Shown here: positions 32,301 through 45,956 of the stretch, one piece after another
How positions within the stretch are numbered: the first letter of the stretch is position 1
Layout of the letters: every line of letters begins with the position of its first letter
DNA from: Haematobia irritans
Taxonomy: Eukaryota; Arthropoda; Insecta; Diptera; Muscidae
Reading direction: 5' to 3'
NCBI RefSeq assembly: GCF_050003625.1
Contig: NC_134400.1
Span: 61,628,241 to 61,692,240 of the forward strand
DNA length: 64,000 nt
Program-made: the position numbers and the translations under genes
The notes under the pieces: generated by a model
What the model saw: the letters and a program-made list of their open reading frames with translations, nothing else
Database searches by the model: none
Told to the model about the DNA's origin: nothing

Positions 32301-33763
32301 GTTTCGAAATCGGAGACATAGGATTTGCATGATCGCTTAGGGGTTACAAATTTTGGCTCAACATGTTGGGCTGCAACTTCAGTCGTCTTACGCTTGAGAT
32401 GTGTCTCTGCCACTTTTATTGTTTCGATCAAATTCAACTCCAACGGCCATTCTTCGACGAAATCAAAAACTTGAGTAGGACATCCCTCGAAGTGCCAATT
32501 TTGTTGTCCCATATTTAAAACAATTTGTGCTTGCTCCATAAAATCCGTACCAAGCAACGTTCTATTATTTTTATCATCTGGGAAAATTAGAAAATTGATA
32601 TCTAGACATCTACCTCCTATGACAATTTTACATGTTGTGGTAGAAAATTTTCGAATATCTGTGGTTCCATCCGCGAGAGTGGTACGACAATCCACAGTCT
32701 CGAACTTGCACCCTTTAAACTGCATTATACGTTTAAGGTTGGAACTAGCCACACTCGTTTTAGCACCTGTGTCGAAAAAGGCCTGGCCGGGGACACCGAA
32801 AATTTCCACATTTGCCACTGGGATATCTCGTCCCACACACATACCAAGGGAGTTAAAACTGACACTCATTGGGACGCTTTTCCGAGGTTTCTTGCTACAG
32901 TTCGGGCAATTTGAGCGCACATAACCTGGAGCATTACATCCATAGCAAGCCAATTTTGGTCTCACGAGCGCTTCTTCCACATCCGCTGTTACCTTTGAAA
33001 CAGCATCCTGCTTTTTATAACAATTTTCGACCGTATGCCCCTTTTTACGGCAGAAAGTGCATCGTTTTGTAATGACTTGGGGACCACCGTTGCTAGCCTG
33101 GGTGTTCACCTCGTTACGTTCACTCAAAACTTGTTCCGCTTCTCTTGCATCGGCCAAGAGCTCTTCAAATGTTTTGACTTTGTGACGGTATACACGCTCC
33201 CTGATTTGAGAATGTAACATCCCAAACACCATATCAATTTGATCGGCTTCCTGTGGTGGCTTTGGCAATTGAGCAAAAAGTGTCCTCTTTTTACGAATAA
33301 AGCTGTCAGTCGGTTCGTTTTTCTGTTGCTTTGCTTCATTTATTTCGGCGTAGATGCGCCAGGCTGGTTTTGGTGGTGCAAAAGCATCTCGCAACATTCT
33401 AATTACATCAGCAAAAGTTTTTGCATTCGATTTAACTCCACTCCACCATTCGGCAGCATCCCCTTCTAAAAGCATTGGCATTCCATTTACCGCATTTGCA
33501 TCAGCTATATTCTCCACACTTTTATATGTCGATATCGCGGAAATAAATTCCTCCACTTTCACTGAATTACGTTCCCCATTGTATCTGGAAGAGCAGCCAC
33601 TGAACGATCCACACCGTTCACTAGATTTATTCGCAGCGCTTAGCAACTTCTCAAATTGTTCAGTCGTTAGAGATAGCATGGTTTTTGCTGCAATCCTTTT
33701 ACTTCTACGTAATTCTTCAACTTCAATCTCTTGATTCTCGTCACTTTCTACAGGATCAGCCAC
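29312..33763 (-). CDS. Gag-Pol polyprotein of Ty3/gypsy retrotransposon
   Basis: One frame of 1483 residues encodes the capsid and all the enzymes needed for replication. In order: Gag (about 1-230); zinc knuckles CTFCRKKGHTVENC (235-248) and a second, CYGCNAPGYVRSNC (273-286), in which Tyr stands at the expected His; protease with DTG at 331-333; reverse transcriptase with TLDLQSGYYQ (691-700) and catalytic YLDD (755-758); RNase H with QADAS (902-906) and TDHQP (969-973); integrase with an HHCC region (1114-1154) and D1183, D1243, E1278, spaced as D,D-35-E; and a basic tail with RGRP at 1476-1479. No stop or frameshift interrupts it. The expected start codon reads GTG in a good Kozak context (AACGTGG) with a stop upstream; the first ATG in frame is residue 29 (33679). 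The order PR-RT-RNase H-integrase defines Ty3/gypsy. Confidence 0.96.
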   Translation of the reverse strand: MADPVESDENQEIEVEELRRSKRIAAKTMLSLTTEQFEKLLSAANKSSERCGSFSGCSSRYNGERNSVKVEEFISAISTYKSVENIADANAVNGMPMLLEGDAAEWWSGVKSNAKTFADVIRMLRDAFAPPKPAWRIYAEINEAKQQKNEPTDSFIRKKRTLFAQLPKPPQEADQIDMVFGMLHSQIRERVYRHKVKTFEELLADAREAEQVLSERNEVNTQASNGGPQVITKRCTFCRKKGHTVENCYKKQDAVSKVTADVEEALVRPKLACYGCNAPGYVRSNCPNCSKKPRKSVPMSVSFNSLGMCVGRDIPVANVEIFGVPGQAFFDTGAKTSVASSNLKRIMQFKGCKFETVDCRTTLADGTTDIRKFSTTTCKIVIGGRCLDINFLIFPDDKNNRTLLGTDFMEQAQIVLNMGQQNWHFEGCPTQVFDFVEEWPLELNLIETIKVAETHLKRKTTEVAAQHVEPKFVTPKRSCKSYVSDFETYGPDYHSGSDYSPHAIQAIFKDAIPQDMVTPERAKDNDLFPRFSQKDNDGNEDAVSMPLNLFEHKILKESDATNLKEKEKIQIDSLLAKYINVFEPFGNPTPYAVHKINTGEHQPIFSPPYRLSSAKCRDLKNEIEIMLENDIIEECDSAWASPVVMVPKKDGSVRVCVDYRKLNAITTPDRYPLPRMDDLLHEAKSTKYMTTLDLQSGYYQVEVAVEDRDKTCLITPFGTFRFKRMPFGLRNAPATFQRLINRFKVGIPDVCILAYLDDIIICSESFQRHLNDLELVMNRLITFQLRLNNKKCKFCCSQVKFLGHILKPEGVAVDPSKVQAIVERKEPRNVKELISFIQTCSWYRRFINHYAEIARPLTNLTKKSAAWKWGKLEQDAFEELKRALTTPPILKQAVDGVAFAIQADASAYALGAVLLQGEGPEQLPIEYSSRLLSKSERNYSTTEREALAIVWACNKFRGYIEGGSVKLLTDHQPLKWLLNIKSPTARLARWGLQIQHYDFVVEYLPGKNNATADMLSRPPCPEEKHDNPDNCICSFFIDIPNSSTSQIREEQLKDDYLKNIITSIENQDENSFRWINRNYILNNGILYCYADDDTDDAQLVIPVHERSDILKAYHDDSTAGHYGTEKTIARIASRYFWPGMRSDIAKHVKNCIDCQRYKATNLKPAGLLQTTSSNQRFEVVAIDLFGPLPQTDGGYKWIFIAEDVASRWVELFKLVDATAEACAKILIEEIFLRYGMPRRIKSDNGVQFVSAVMQKVTYCLGIQQIFTPVYHPEANPVERKNRDLKCQLAIIVQERHDTWHTCLPAIRFAMNSSKCQSTGYSASFLSFGREMRTLDDVKHDVRAIIESENFVPEISTYLRTLVNVLRDAKEAEVKAQDRNKTYVDQNRRSQTFNIGSQVLVTTHVLSNASKGVTSKFCPKRDGPYVITRKIGSCMYEVASLENPNTPLGTYHTSALTSYRGSNSSDAPAPVIPMRKRGRPKKTH

Positions 33764-33903
33764 GTTAACGCCGGAGTGCTACTAACGTGCAGAAAGAAAA
33801 AAAAAATCCAAGGATTCTCCAAACAAAACTAGTGAAATTTAATTCACAACAAAAAAAAAATGTTGCATAAATTAATGTGCTCGACTATCCGGGTGTTATT
33901 CGG

Positions 33904-33921
33904 GCCCCACGTTGGGCGCCA
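33904..33921 (-). other. Primer binding site, tRNA-Lys type
   Basis: The plus strand reads GCCCCACGTTGGGCGCCA, the 3' end including CCA that I recall for insect tRNA-Lys (CUU). Three bases separate it from the 5' LTR. The identity of the tRNA is from memory. Confidence 0.8.
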
Positions 33922-33924
33922 ATT

Positions 33925-37343
<3,419 letters not shown>

Positions 37344-37345
37344 TA

Positions 37346-38280
37346 AAGGGTGATTCTTTTGAGGTTAGGATTTTCATGCATTAGTATTTGACAGATCACG
37401 TGGGATTTCAGACATGGTGTCAAAGAGAAAGATGCTCAGTATGCTTTGACATTTCATCATGAATAGACTTACTAACGAGCCACAACGTCGAATTTTCAGT
37501 GAATGGGCCCTAGAAAAGTTGGCAGAAAATCCGCTTTTTTATCGACAAATTTTGTTCAGCGATGAGGCTCATTTCTGGTTGAATGGCTACGTAAATAAGC
37601 AAAATTGCCGCATTTGGAGTGAAGAGCAACCAGAAGCCGTTCAAGAACTGCCCATGCATCCCGAAAAATGCACTGTTTGGTGTGGTTTGTACGCTGGTGG
37701 AATCATTGGACCGTATTTTTTCAAAGATGCTGTTGGACGCAACGTTACGGTGAATGGCGATCGCTATCGTTCGATGCTAACAAACTTTTTGTTGCCAAAA
37801 ATGGAAGAACTGAACTTGGTTGACATGTGGTTTCAACAAGATGGCGCTACATGCCACACAGCTCGCGATTCTATGGCCATTTTGAGGGAAAACTTCGGAG
37901 AACAATTCATCTCAAGAAATGGACCGGTAAGTTGGCCACCAAGATCATGCGATTTGACGCCTTTAGACTATTTTTTGTGGGGCTACGTCAAGTCTAAAGT
38001 CTACAGAAATAAGCCAGCAACTATTCCAGCTTTGGAAGACAACATTTCCGAAGAAATTCGGGCTATTCCGGCCGAAATGCTCGAAAAAGTTGCCCAAAAT
38101 TGGACTTTCCGAATGGACCACCTAAGACGCAGCCGCGGTCAACATTTAAATGAAATTATCTTCAAAAAGTAAATGTCATGGACCAATCTAACGTTTCAAA
38201 TAAAGAACCGATGAGATTTTGCAAATTTGATGCGTTTTTTTTTTAAAAAAAAGTTATCAAGCTCTTAACAAATCACCCTT
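37346..38280 (+). mobile_element. Mariner-like transposon, N-terminal part deleted
   Basis: Tips AAGGGTGATT (left) and AATCACCCTT (right) are flanked by TA on both sides. The interior carries the catalytic part of a transposase, but the DNA-binding half is missing. Both ends are present, so it might still be mobilised by a complete relative. Confidence 0.9.
37459..38172 (+). CDS. Mariner-like transposase, catalytic part only
   Basis: The frame of 237 residues is uninterrupted. Catalytic motifs: FSDEAHFWLNG (first Asp, about residue 36), WFQQDGATCHTA (second Asp, about 135), and CDLTPLDYFLWG (third Asp). I count 36 residues between the second Asp and the first Asp of the CDLTPLD motif. The terminal region KVAQNWTFRMDHLRRSRGQH is usual for this group. 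Full-length relatives have about 150 further N-terminal residues with helix-turn-helix domains (from memory); here only about 110 bases separate the left tip from the ATG. It probably cannot bind its ends alone. Confidence 0.85.
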   Translation: MNRLTNEPQRRIFSEWALEKLAENPLFYRQILFSDEAHFWLNGYVNKQNCRIWSEEQPEAVQELPMHPEKCTVWCGLYAGGIIGPYFFKDAVGRNVTVNGDRYRSMLTNFLLPKMEELNLVDMWFQQDGATCHTARDSMAILRENFGEQFISRNGPVSWPPRSCDLTPLDYFLWGYVKSKVYRNKPATIPALEDNISEEIRAIPAEMLEKVAQNWTFRMDHLRRSRGQHLNEIIFKK

Positions 38281-38282
38281 TA

Positions 38283-38533
38283 TTTTCAGATTTTATTCAA
38301 ACAAAATATATTATGTTACATCATACGCATAAATATGTTTAAGAAACCAAAAATTTTCTTCCGTCTTCCAAACATTTGTTTACTTGAAACAAAATGTCCT
38401 AAAACAAAAGGTTTTTGTTTGAAAATAAAAACATTTATTTAAGTAATCAGCAACCTACACTTTAATTGTTAAAATTAAACTTGCATGTCTCTATACATCT
38501 TCATGTTGGATATGTGCATCATCCAAGTATCTA
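38283..38533. other. AT-rich flank without recognisable features
   Basis: Repeated ACAAAATAT/AAACATTT-like words suggest old family Y sequence, but I cannot set boundaries. Confidence 0.3.
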
Positions 38534-38990
38534 CACCCTCAAAAAAAAAATCGCATCTGTAACATATACCCCAAACACATTTTGCTTCAAGCATATATGT
38601 TTTCAGTATTGGTCCAAACAAAATATTGTTTGTATTGTTCAAACCTATTATGTTTCACCTTAGGGCATCACTGGTAGAAAAAATTTTAATGAAATTTTCT
38701 TTGGGTGGATATATTTTTAAGGCGCCAATGGGTTACCTCCATTCTTTTACTTGAAGCATACTTTCTAGGTCTCTTCTAACCACATATATGGTTATAGGCT
38801 ACCTCTAAGTTAATATATGTTTGAATCTAAGCATATTATATTTACAAACATTTTATGTCCCAAACAAAATGTGTTCTAACATATCAACATATACGTCCCA
38901 AACACATTATGCTAGTTTATGAACATTATATGCTTGCACCTAAAAATATTATGTTAAAAATTTTGAGATCCAAACATATGAAAAACAGTC
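38534..38990. repeat. MITE family Y relative
   Basis: It begins TA-CACCCTCAAAAAAAAAAT and ends near AAACATATGAAAAACAG, like the ends of the copy at 25019-26358. The middle is different and has no tRNA-like sequence. It shares AACATAT/CCAAACA motifs with the Y family. Confidence 0.55.
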
Positions 38991-39862
38991 TTTTTTCTTT
39001 TTCAATTAAAAACACTTCGAACTGATAAAAGAATTGAGTTTAAGAAATGATTGAATGCTTTTATGCTTATAATTAATATATTAATTAGCAGCTTAGCAAA
39101 ATAAACAAAGTCAAGCAACACTTACCCTAGCAAGGAATTCATTGGTGAATTAATAAAGAAATGCCCCACTTTGATGCACTTCAGCTATGTATGAATTGCA
39201 ATGCTTTCAGAAGATATCGATGTGAAGATCATGAAATCCTAATTTTCTACATTGTTCGTAAGAAGTCGTGATAAAAACACAAACAACTCTTCTTTACCGA
39301 AGTGCATCGAAGTTTACCGAAGTGTATCTATGTTACCGAAGTGCGCTAATTTAATCATCACCATTATTTACATATTTTTATCATGTTTGCAAAGACATTC
39401 TATCCTACTATGTGCACAAAAAGGGCTGAATTTCGCACTGAAAATTGTGTATAATAAAGTAGTGTATGGACACCATAATTTTAGTGCTTCCAAATGTAAA
39501 TTTTTTTGCTGGGTAGGATACGTTAAAAAGTGGATTAAGGTAGCCCTGTCTCATGGCGGCTGGCATGCACCTAAGCCAGTATTGGGCTTGATGTGCGCTC
39601 CAGGTTCGTCTTTCCATCGTACCCCTCTTTTATTTTAGGAACTCTTTGTCAGCAACGAATTCAGAATCAACTCTTCGCCGATATGATTAACAGTTTGTTC
39701 TTTAAAAATTCCTAAAAAAATATATTTCGGATAAAATAAGTGCACAGGTGTGTGGGGATACCAACGATAGTGGAGATAAGTGAAGCAATGATGGAATCCC
39801 TCAAGAGTATGAGAAGTGGACGGTATCTTTTGTATAGGCCAATTTATTATTTCTCAAATTAA
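38991..39862. other. Unclassified sequence
   Basis: Three copies of TTACCGAAGTG lie at 39294-39340. The plus-strand frame 39252-39638 has no recognisable domain. A 13-bp inverted repeat (39841-39853 with 39866-39878) borders the BEL/Pao LTR. Confidence 0.3.
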
Positions 39863-40166
39863 TGGGAAATAATAAATTAAAATCCAAACGAAACCCAACC
39901 GGAAAGTGCTTTATGATGCGGCAGGAAAATTAGCAGTGAACGATAGAAAATAAACTTAAAACCAGCTAACTTAATGTACTAAATTTTAATATGCGATAAT
40001 TCACAGTAGTTTTTAATTCAGCAATTTGATAATTCAAAATATTAATTTAATTATGATTTTAAGGAAATTCTTTAACAATAATTCAGTTTATAATTCAAAG
40101 TTCATTTACAATAATTCAAAGCATTTTTAAATATTCAAAATAGTTGACAAACGTGAAGTTTGTCCA
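39863..40166 (-). repeat. BEL/Pao 3' LTR
   Basis: Starts TGGGAAATAATAAATT and ends GTTTGTCCA, with short inverted ends TGG/CCA. A copy of nearly the same extent stands alone at 59104-59413. Confidence 0.75.
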
Positions 40167-40249
40167 TGCCCCGGCCAAACAGTACATACAGTAATTGTAA
40201 GTGCGAACCGTCACCCTCCTATCCGCCACAGGCATCATTATAAAAATTG

Positions 40250-43200
40250 GGCAATTGGGAAGGAAATGGGCAATTGGGTAAGATTTAAGAGGTTATTCAG
40301 GAGAGGTTTGGTTTAAGAGCGGTAAGTAACATAATTTCACGATGGTACGAGTGATAATTCCAGAAGCAACTTTGATATCAGCAAATTGAATATTAATGTC
40401 GGATCCATGATGAGTATTTACGATTCTACCCAAGCGCCAGTCGCTAGGTGGCAACAAACCGTCCATTACGACAACCAAATCGCCAACCTTTAAATTCGGA
40501 TCTGAATTTTTCCACTTATATCATTTGTGCAAAGATTTTAGATAATCCTCTTTCCATCTAATAGCGAATTGAGCTGTTAAATCTGATGGATCTTCGGAAA
40601 CGGCAGATATGGGACGTGAATTTAGGATTCCTTTAATCCAAGCGAGAATGGTGGCAAGTTGTTCGAATGTGAATTTATGGGCACCAGCTATTCGTTTAAA
40701 ATGATGTTTAAAATTTTTTACTGCCGATTCCCATATGCGGGGCATGCGGTGGGATAAATTGCCACTCAAAGCCGTGTGTTGAGTATTTTTGGGATATGTC
40801 ACTGGCGGTGGATTTAACAAAAGTAGAAAATTCTTTTAGTAATTTTCGACTTGCACCAATGAAATTCCTTCCATTATCGGAAACCACCCTGTTGGGTAGC
40901 CCCCTCCTCCCGACGAATGAGAAAGAAATGGATTCAAACATTTTAATTGGCTTTTATCATTAATTGGCTTCGATTCAAGAAGATTAGAATATTCATCAGG
41001 GTAAAATTTATTTTGCGATAATATAATTCAACTGGATTTAACAAATGTAACTTCTTTATGTGTAAGAAATGGATTCGAAATTTTTATTGTCGATCTCCGT
41101 GGACTCATGCAATTGTAATAAAAACGAAACATGTAGGATATAACACGCAATGCGCGATTATGAGATGAAAATCTTAGGAAAATATCAGTATCCTCAGTTG
41201 TCCCATGATATGTTTGCACATTTACACGCTTTCCCAATTCTGGTGCAACCACTGGATTTCTTTTAGGCCACGTTGAGTGTGGTTGAGTTAACCATTTTGG
41301 ACCATTTAACCATAAATAATTGGGTGTCAAATCTTGAGGTCGCCATCCTCTAGTACCGAGATCTGCTGGATTATCATGAGTTGGGACATGTCGCCAATTG
41401 CTACCAGGAACTAACTCGTGAATTTGTGAGGTTCTATTTGCAATGTACGTCTCCCAGGTGGTGGTTTCGAAAGCCAGCCAAGGACAATTGAAGAATCAGT
41501 CCATAGAGTAATGGAGTTTATTTTGAAATCGAAGGTTGAAGTAACATAATTGACAAGTTTAGCTAACAGAAATGCACCATTAAGTTCCAATCTTGGCAAA
41601 AATACAGGTTTGAGAGGGGCGACTTTACTCTTCGCGACAAGTAAATTAGAAAACACAACTCAGTTTGGCATCGCAAATAAACACAGGCACAATATGCCGC
41701 TTGAGACGGAACTGAAAACCAGTGGATTAATATGAGGGAAATCAAATACGAGCCTATTCCAAGTCGATTGTGACTCTGGACCAAGATTGTCATCCCATCC
41801 AATTCCTTCTAGCCACAACTGTTGTATTAATATTTTCGGTCGAATAATAACCGGTGCTATCCAACCCGCGGGATCAAATAATTGGGCGATTGACGATAAA
41901 ACCATTCGTTTCGTCATAGTCTGTTCAGATTGTATTGGGTTTATTGAGTAAGTAAACGAATCGGACAACGCGTTCCACTTTATACCCAAGGTTTTCGTAG
42001 AACTTGATTCGTGGAAACGTAAAAATTCGGAATCGTATAAATCTTGAGACGGGATATGAACGAGTAATTGTGGATCATTAGGTATTTATTTATTTATTCA
42101 GCTATGGTAAGACAGATTGAAGATAAAATCATTAGTACAATAAGTTTATAATTACGTTAAAGTTAAAAAATTACGGACCAGAAAAAAAATAAGTAAGGAT
42201 TAAAAAACTGGGTTTAATGAACAACTGGGTTTTATGATCTTCTTCAGAGGAAACCCGGCATTCCTTAAAATATCATTAAGATCGTTCTGAGCCTTCAACG
42301 CTTCCTGAACAGAAAACCCGTCCGATAAAATGTCGTCAACATAACAGAAGTGAGGTCCGATTGTAATGTGGGACCGGTGTGTAACACGTCGTTAAGAGAA
42401 TGGCCTGATTTCGTTTTTCGGGACGCATTAAAAACGATTCGAACCTTTGTGGACGTATTTTCCGGTCGTACAACAGCGTGATGTGGCAAGTAAAATTAAT
42501 TAAATTTATCATTAAAAGAAATTTCGCGAGAAGACGTTTCTTCTGCGTCATCAAGCGCTATATATTCGTTGGTACTGTGTTCTTAGTTCAGAATCTTTGA
42601 GCCTACTGAGCCAAAGCCATAAATCTAGAAGGACCCAAGTACAGTGAATCAGAAAATTCTTCCTTAAAGGGAAGTTGTACCATGTAACGACCATTGGGTA
42701 ATCGAGTTCTAGTCTTTCTGTAATATTCTTCACAGAACGCATCAGCAGCTGAGACGAGATGGGATGTAGGAACTTCTTCTTGTTCCCAAAATTTTCTTAG
42801 CATATCATTAATAGAAGATTCTTCGAATTCATGAATATTTCCGGAGAATGAATGTATCGTTTCCGTCCGCATTGGACCACTGAGAACCCAGCCAAATATC
42901 GTATTATAGGCTGAAGTTTCCCCACAAAAGTTTTTCGTGATTCCTTCAATATTAATGAAACGTTCGGCCAACTCTAAATTTTCCAATTCTGAATTATTTG
43001 GTATTTCAAAAGAAACGGCAGGACGTCGTTTTGTCACTTTCGGCAAAACAATGGCAGAAACTGAGAATCGTATTTCATGTTTCTTAGAAACTATGGACAA
43101 TTCACATTGTTTGTCAGACGTTTGACGCTGACCTCCAATTCCAGATATTTCAAAATTTGATTCAGTAGTCGGAAGTAGCAAACGGGTTTGAATTCGTTTT

Positions 43201-43789
43201 GAAATAAATGTTCGTTGAGAACCTGGTTCTATAAGAGCTCTAATCGTGAACAATTCTCCATTATGTTCAATCTGCACTAATGCAGTTCGGAATAAAGTCA
43301 TGCCATTATTCGATGAAAAGTTGGCTTGGATATGAGAAGAATCATTTTGCTTTGATGTAGATGGTTGTTCCTTCTGTGAGGATAAATGGTGTGTATTTTT
43401 AATGGGCTTTTTATGATTCTGGCTTTCAGTTCTATTTTCTTGAGTATTTGAATTTTCACTTGTATTTTCGTTGTATTAGTTCGTATATGCATCAAACTGT
43501 GGTGGGGTTTATGGCTAATTATACAAGTGTTTGTACTTTTACAATTAGGTTTGATGTGGGAGCTTGACAAGCAGTTACTGCAAATTTTATTTTTATAGAC
43601 ATAGTCTACACGCTGTTGTGCAGTAAGTTGACGAAATTTTGGGACACATTCGTAAGGAATGGTTAGTTTCACAGAGTGAACAAGTAGCTGTGAGTCTTTC
43701 TTGAGAGAGATATGTTTGTATGTTGCCAGAGCCCTAAGATGAGATGGGATTGCGCTGATCATATTTATTTGAACTTTGAGATGTAGCAT
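40250..43789 (-). pseudogene. BEL/Pao pol remnant
   Basis: Reading down the minus strand: zinc knuckle CSNCLSSSHIKPNCK (about 43580); protease-like DUF1758 region with LIEPGSQRTFIS (about 43200), where Glu stands in place of the usual catalytic Asp; RT with [19 protein letters not shown] (about 42430) and YVDDIL (42332-42343); the Pao A17-like region with LGIKWNALSD and LSSIAQLFDPAGWIAPV (41990-41850); RNase H with WTDSSIVLGWL (about 41500); integrase with GLPNRVVSDNGRNF (about 40890) and ILNSRPISAVSEDP (about 40610); and a DUF5641-like end with LLPPSDWRLGRIV (about 40440). At least six frame breaks are present. The gene is dead. Confidence 0.87.
42085..42230 (-). mobile_element. Small inserted retroelement 3' end
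   Basis: About 145 bases interrupt the BEL RT between the segments readable as FPLKKIIKP and NDPQLLVHI. On the minus strand the insert ends in an AAAT-type tail (TTTATTTATTTATT on the plus strand at 42090-42103). The source family is not recognised. Confidence 0.5.
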
Positions 43790-44837
43790 TATTTTGCAGC
43801 TTTGTGCACTTTATGCTCGAGATGTGTTCTACAACTTCGAATCTATTTATCAAAAATTCGTCCAGTTGATTCCACGTAGACAGGTCTCGATGTGATCTGA
43901 GGGATTGTTCCCATAAAGAGAGAGTTTCATCTGGTAATTTTGTGGAAATTACATAAATGAGAATTTGATCCCATCCATCAACATCGACGTTAATAGATCG
44001 AAGTGTACATAAATAATCATTGACCTTGGACTGAATTTTTTGAATTGATTCGCTGTTTTCCACATTTGCCACATGTATATTGAAAAGAATTTTTAATTGA
44101 TTATCAACTAAAACACGTTTATTCTCGTAACGAGCTTTAAGTGCGTTCCACGCCATATTAAAATTTTCATCGCACAAAGTGTAACGCTTGACTATAACCC
44201 CAGCTGGGCCCTTGGTCTTATTGCGTAAATGATAAAGTTTTTGAGCGGGGTTAATTTTGGAATGATTTACATAAACTGCCGTGAACATATCACGGAACGA
44301 GGGCCACTCCTCGTAACCACCTTTAAACACCTCGGTGTCACACGGAGGAACCTTTATATAACTGTCGTTCGAGTTATGAGAAGAGGCGGGAATAGAATTC
44401 TGATTCTGAGGAATATATTGGGGAACTAGGCTATGTCTGCCATTTTGACGCGAATGGCCTCCAGATATTCGGAGAATATCTAAAATTTGAGAACTTGCGG
44501 TGTAATATGCCTCAGAACTGGCATTGAAATTTATTTTAGCATTAGCCTTAATATCCTTCGGATCGGCAGAACTCGGAGATAGCATTATACTTTGATATGA
44601 AGTCTGAAGTTGTTGCCATCTCTTTTCCAAGTCTTCCAATTTAACTTCCAATACAGAGTCCGTTTGGTCTCTAATATCACATTGCTCGAATTGCGTACAG
44701 AAAAGTATCAAATACTCGCAATCAAAAAGAAATCTATCGTATGCAGGAGACGCAGAAACCGCAGCTTTAGCAATGGACGAAGCATTGGATCCAGAAGGAC
44801 CTGCTGAATGATCGTTAGGATTTTTTGTAGGATTCAT
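43734..44837 (-). CDS. BEL/Pao Gag protein (DUF1759-like)
   Basis: The frame of 367 residues starts with ATG at 44837. The centre (about residues 165-330) matches the Pao gag pattern: PPCDTEVFKGGYEEWPSFRD, then FTAVYVNHSKINPAQKLYHL, then WNALKARYENKRVLVDNQL and STKLPDETLSLWEQSL. Gag forms the particle in which reverse transcription occurs. The frame ends as it runs into the overlapping frame that carries the zinc knuckle (43298-43789), so separation from pol is by a frame change, natural or mutational. This is the best-preserved part of a dead element, and a functional protein is doubtful. Confidence 0.85.
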   Translation of the reverse strand: MNPTKNPNDHSAGPSGSNASSIAKAAVSASPAYDRFLFDCEYLILFCTQFEQCDIRDQTDSVLEVKLEDLEKRWQQLQTSYQSIMLSPSSADPKDIKANAKINFNASSEAYYTASSQILDILRISGGHSRQNGRHSLVPQYIPQNQNSIPASSHNSNDSYIKVPPCDTEVFKGGYEEWPSFRDMFTAVYVNHSKINPAQKLYHLRNKTKGPAGVIVKRYTLCDENFNMAWNALKARYENKRVLVDNQLKILFNIHVANVENSESIQKIQSKVNDYLCTLRSINVDVDGWDQILIYVISTKLPDETLSLWEQSLRSHRDLSTWNQLDEFLINRFEVVEHISSIKCTKLQNNATSQSSNKYDQRNPISS

Positions 44838-44880
44838 TGTTGTGAAAAATGTATCAGAAATTTATCGATTGCAAACGAGA

Positions 44881-45956
44881 AAAAGTTTTCTTGAATTTAT
44901 CAATGTACTGTATTGGAATTGCAGAAGTATAGCGAGAAAAAATAAATGTTTTCTTTGCAATTGTAAATATGAAGTTTTGTGTGTGACCTCCAACCGTTTT
45001 AGTTGTGTTTGATGCGAAAATTTATTTCCAGAACTAATAAACTAATAAGCGGGATTTGCAGATGTTGCGAAAATATAGTAGTTTATTATTCAAGAGATCA
45101 ATTGAAAAGATAAATGTGCGAGAAAAAAGTAATCAATCAATTTTAATTGATTTTAGTTCCTGAAAATAAAATTCAGACAATTTTAATTGTGTTTCTACAA
45201 ATTCCAAAGTGTTGGGTTCTTTATGTAATGTGATGCGATTGATAAATTCGACTTGGAAGCGATACTATTAAAGAGAATTATTCAAATTTAATCGGTAAAA
45301 TTTCTGTCTTAAAATTTCCAAGAGAAGCCATTTTTCCACAAGACCAAAAATCTTTGTCTTAAAAACGTTAACGAGACAAGATTTTCATCTTTCATTCATG
45401 AGACGAGATAGCATTAAATTCCATTAAGATTGTTTCTAAGCAGGTGAAATGTATTGAACACATTCACTGAACTATGAGTTTCTAAAATCTTTCGAATCGA
45501 AAAAAAATAATAAGTCCGCAATAATAGTTCAAAAAATCGACTAAAATTTGAAGCACAACAGGCAAAACAATTGTAAACTTCACAGAATGAGAAACGTAAT
45601 TTTCAACGAGAAATATATTGAACTCACTGAAAACATATGACTTTCAAGATTTTCTTTCGAAAAAATTATATATCCTCGATAAAAGTTCAAAAATTCCTCA
45701 AATTTTTAGTAAAGCCACAGACCAAATAATTGTAAGCGAGAAACGCAAATGTCACGAAGAAATGTAATGAACTCATCCAAAAGAAAATGACTTTCTTGAA
45801 TTTTTCTTCGAAAAAAATCATATATATCAATAAAAGTTTAATAATAATATTCAGAGAGCAAGATATATTATTGTTACAGAGCGATAATATATATGTTTCA
45901 TCAGCCAATTCGGCTTTGAGATGTAATTTCACTTTGGAAAAATATACAGAAAATTT
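44881..45956. repeat. Degenerate tandem units of ~150-160 bp
   Basis: Three related blocks end in TCGAAAAAAATCATATATATC-like sequence followed by AAAAGTT: near 45490, 45656 and 45808. Preceding words (GAGAAA, ATTGAACTCA, AAAATGACTTTC) repeat in the same order. This could be a decayed BEL 5' UTR/LTR or an independent tandem repeat. No coding sequence is seen. Confidence 0.45.

Larger units (their letters stand above)
39863..44880 (-). mobile_element. Degenerate BEL/Pao LTR retrotransposon
   Basis: The minus strand shows gag, zinc knuckle, protease, RT, A17-type region, RNase H and integrase in the BEL/Pao order, split over many frames. A 3' LTR lies at 39863-40166. No matching 5' LTR is recognised right of 44837, so the element is incomplete or its 5' LTR has diverged beyond sight. 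An inserted fragment with an AAAT-type tail lies at about 42085-42230. Confidence 0.88.

Noticed and set aside
29324..33734. Plus-strand frames opposite the gypsy gene
   Set aside because: Shadows of the conserved minus-strand gag-pol frame with no known motifs.
39252..39638. 128-codon frame as a possible gene
   Set aside because: It contains the TTACCGAAGTG direct repeats, and I see no domain or homologous copy. It is probably chance.
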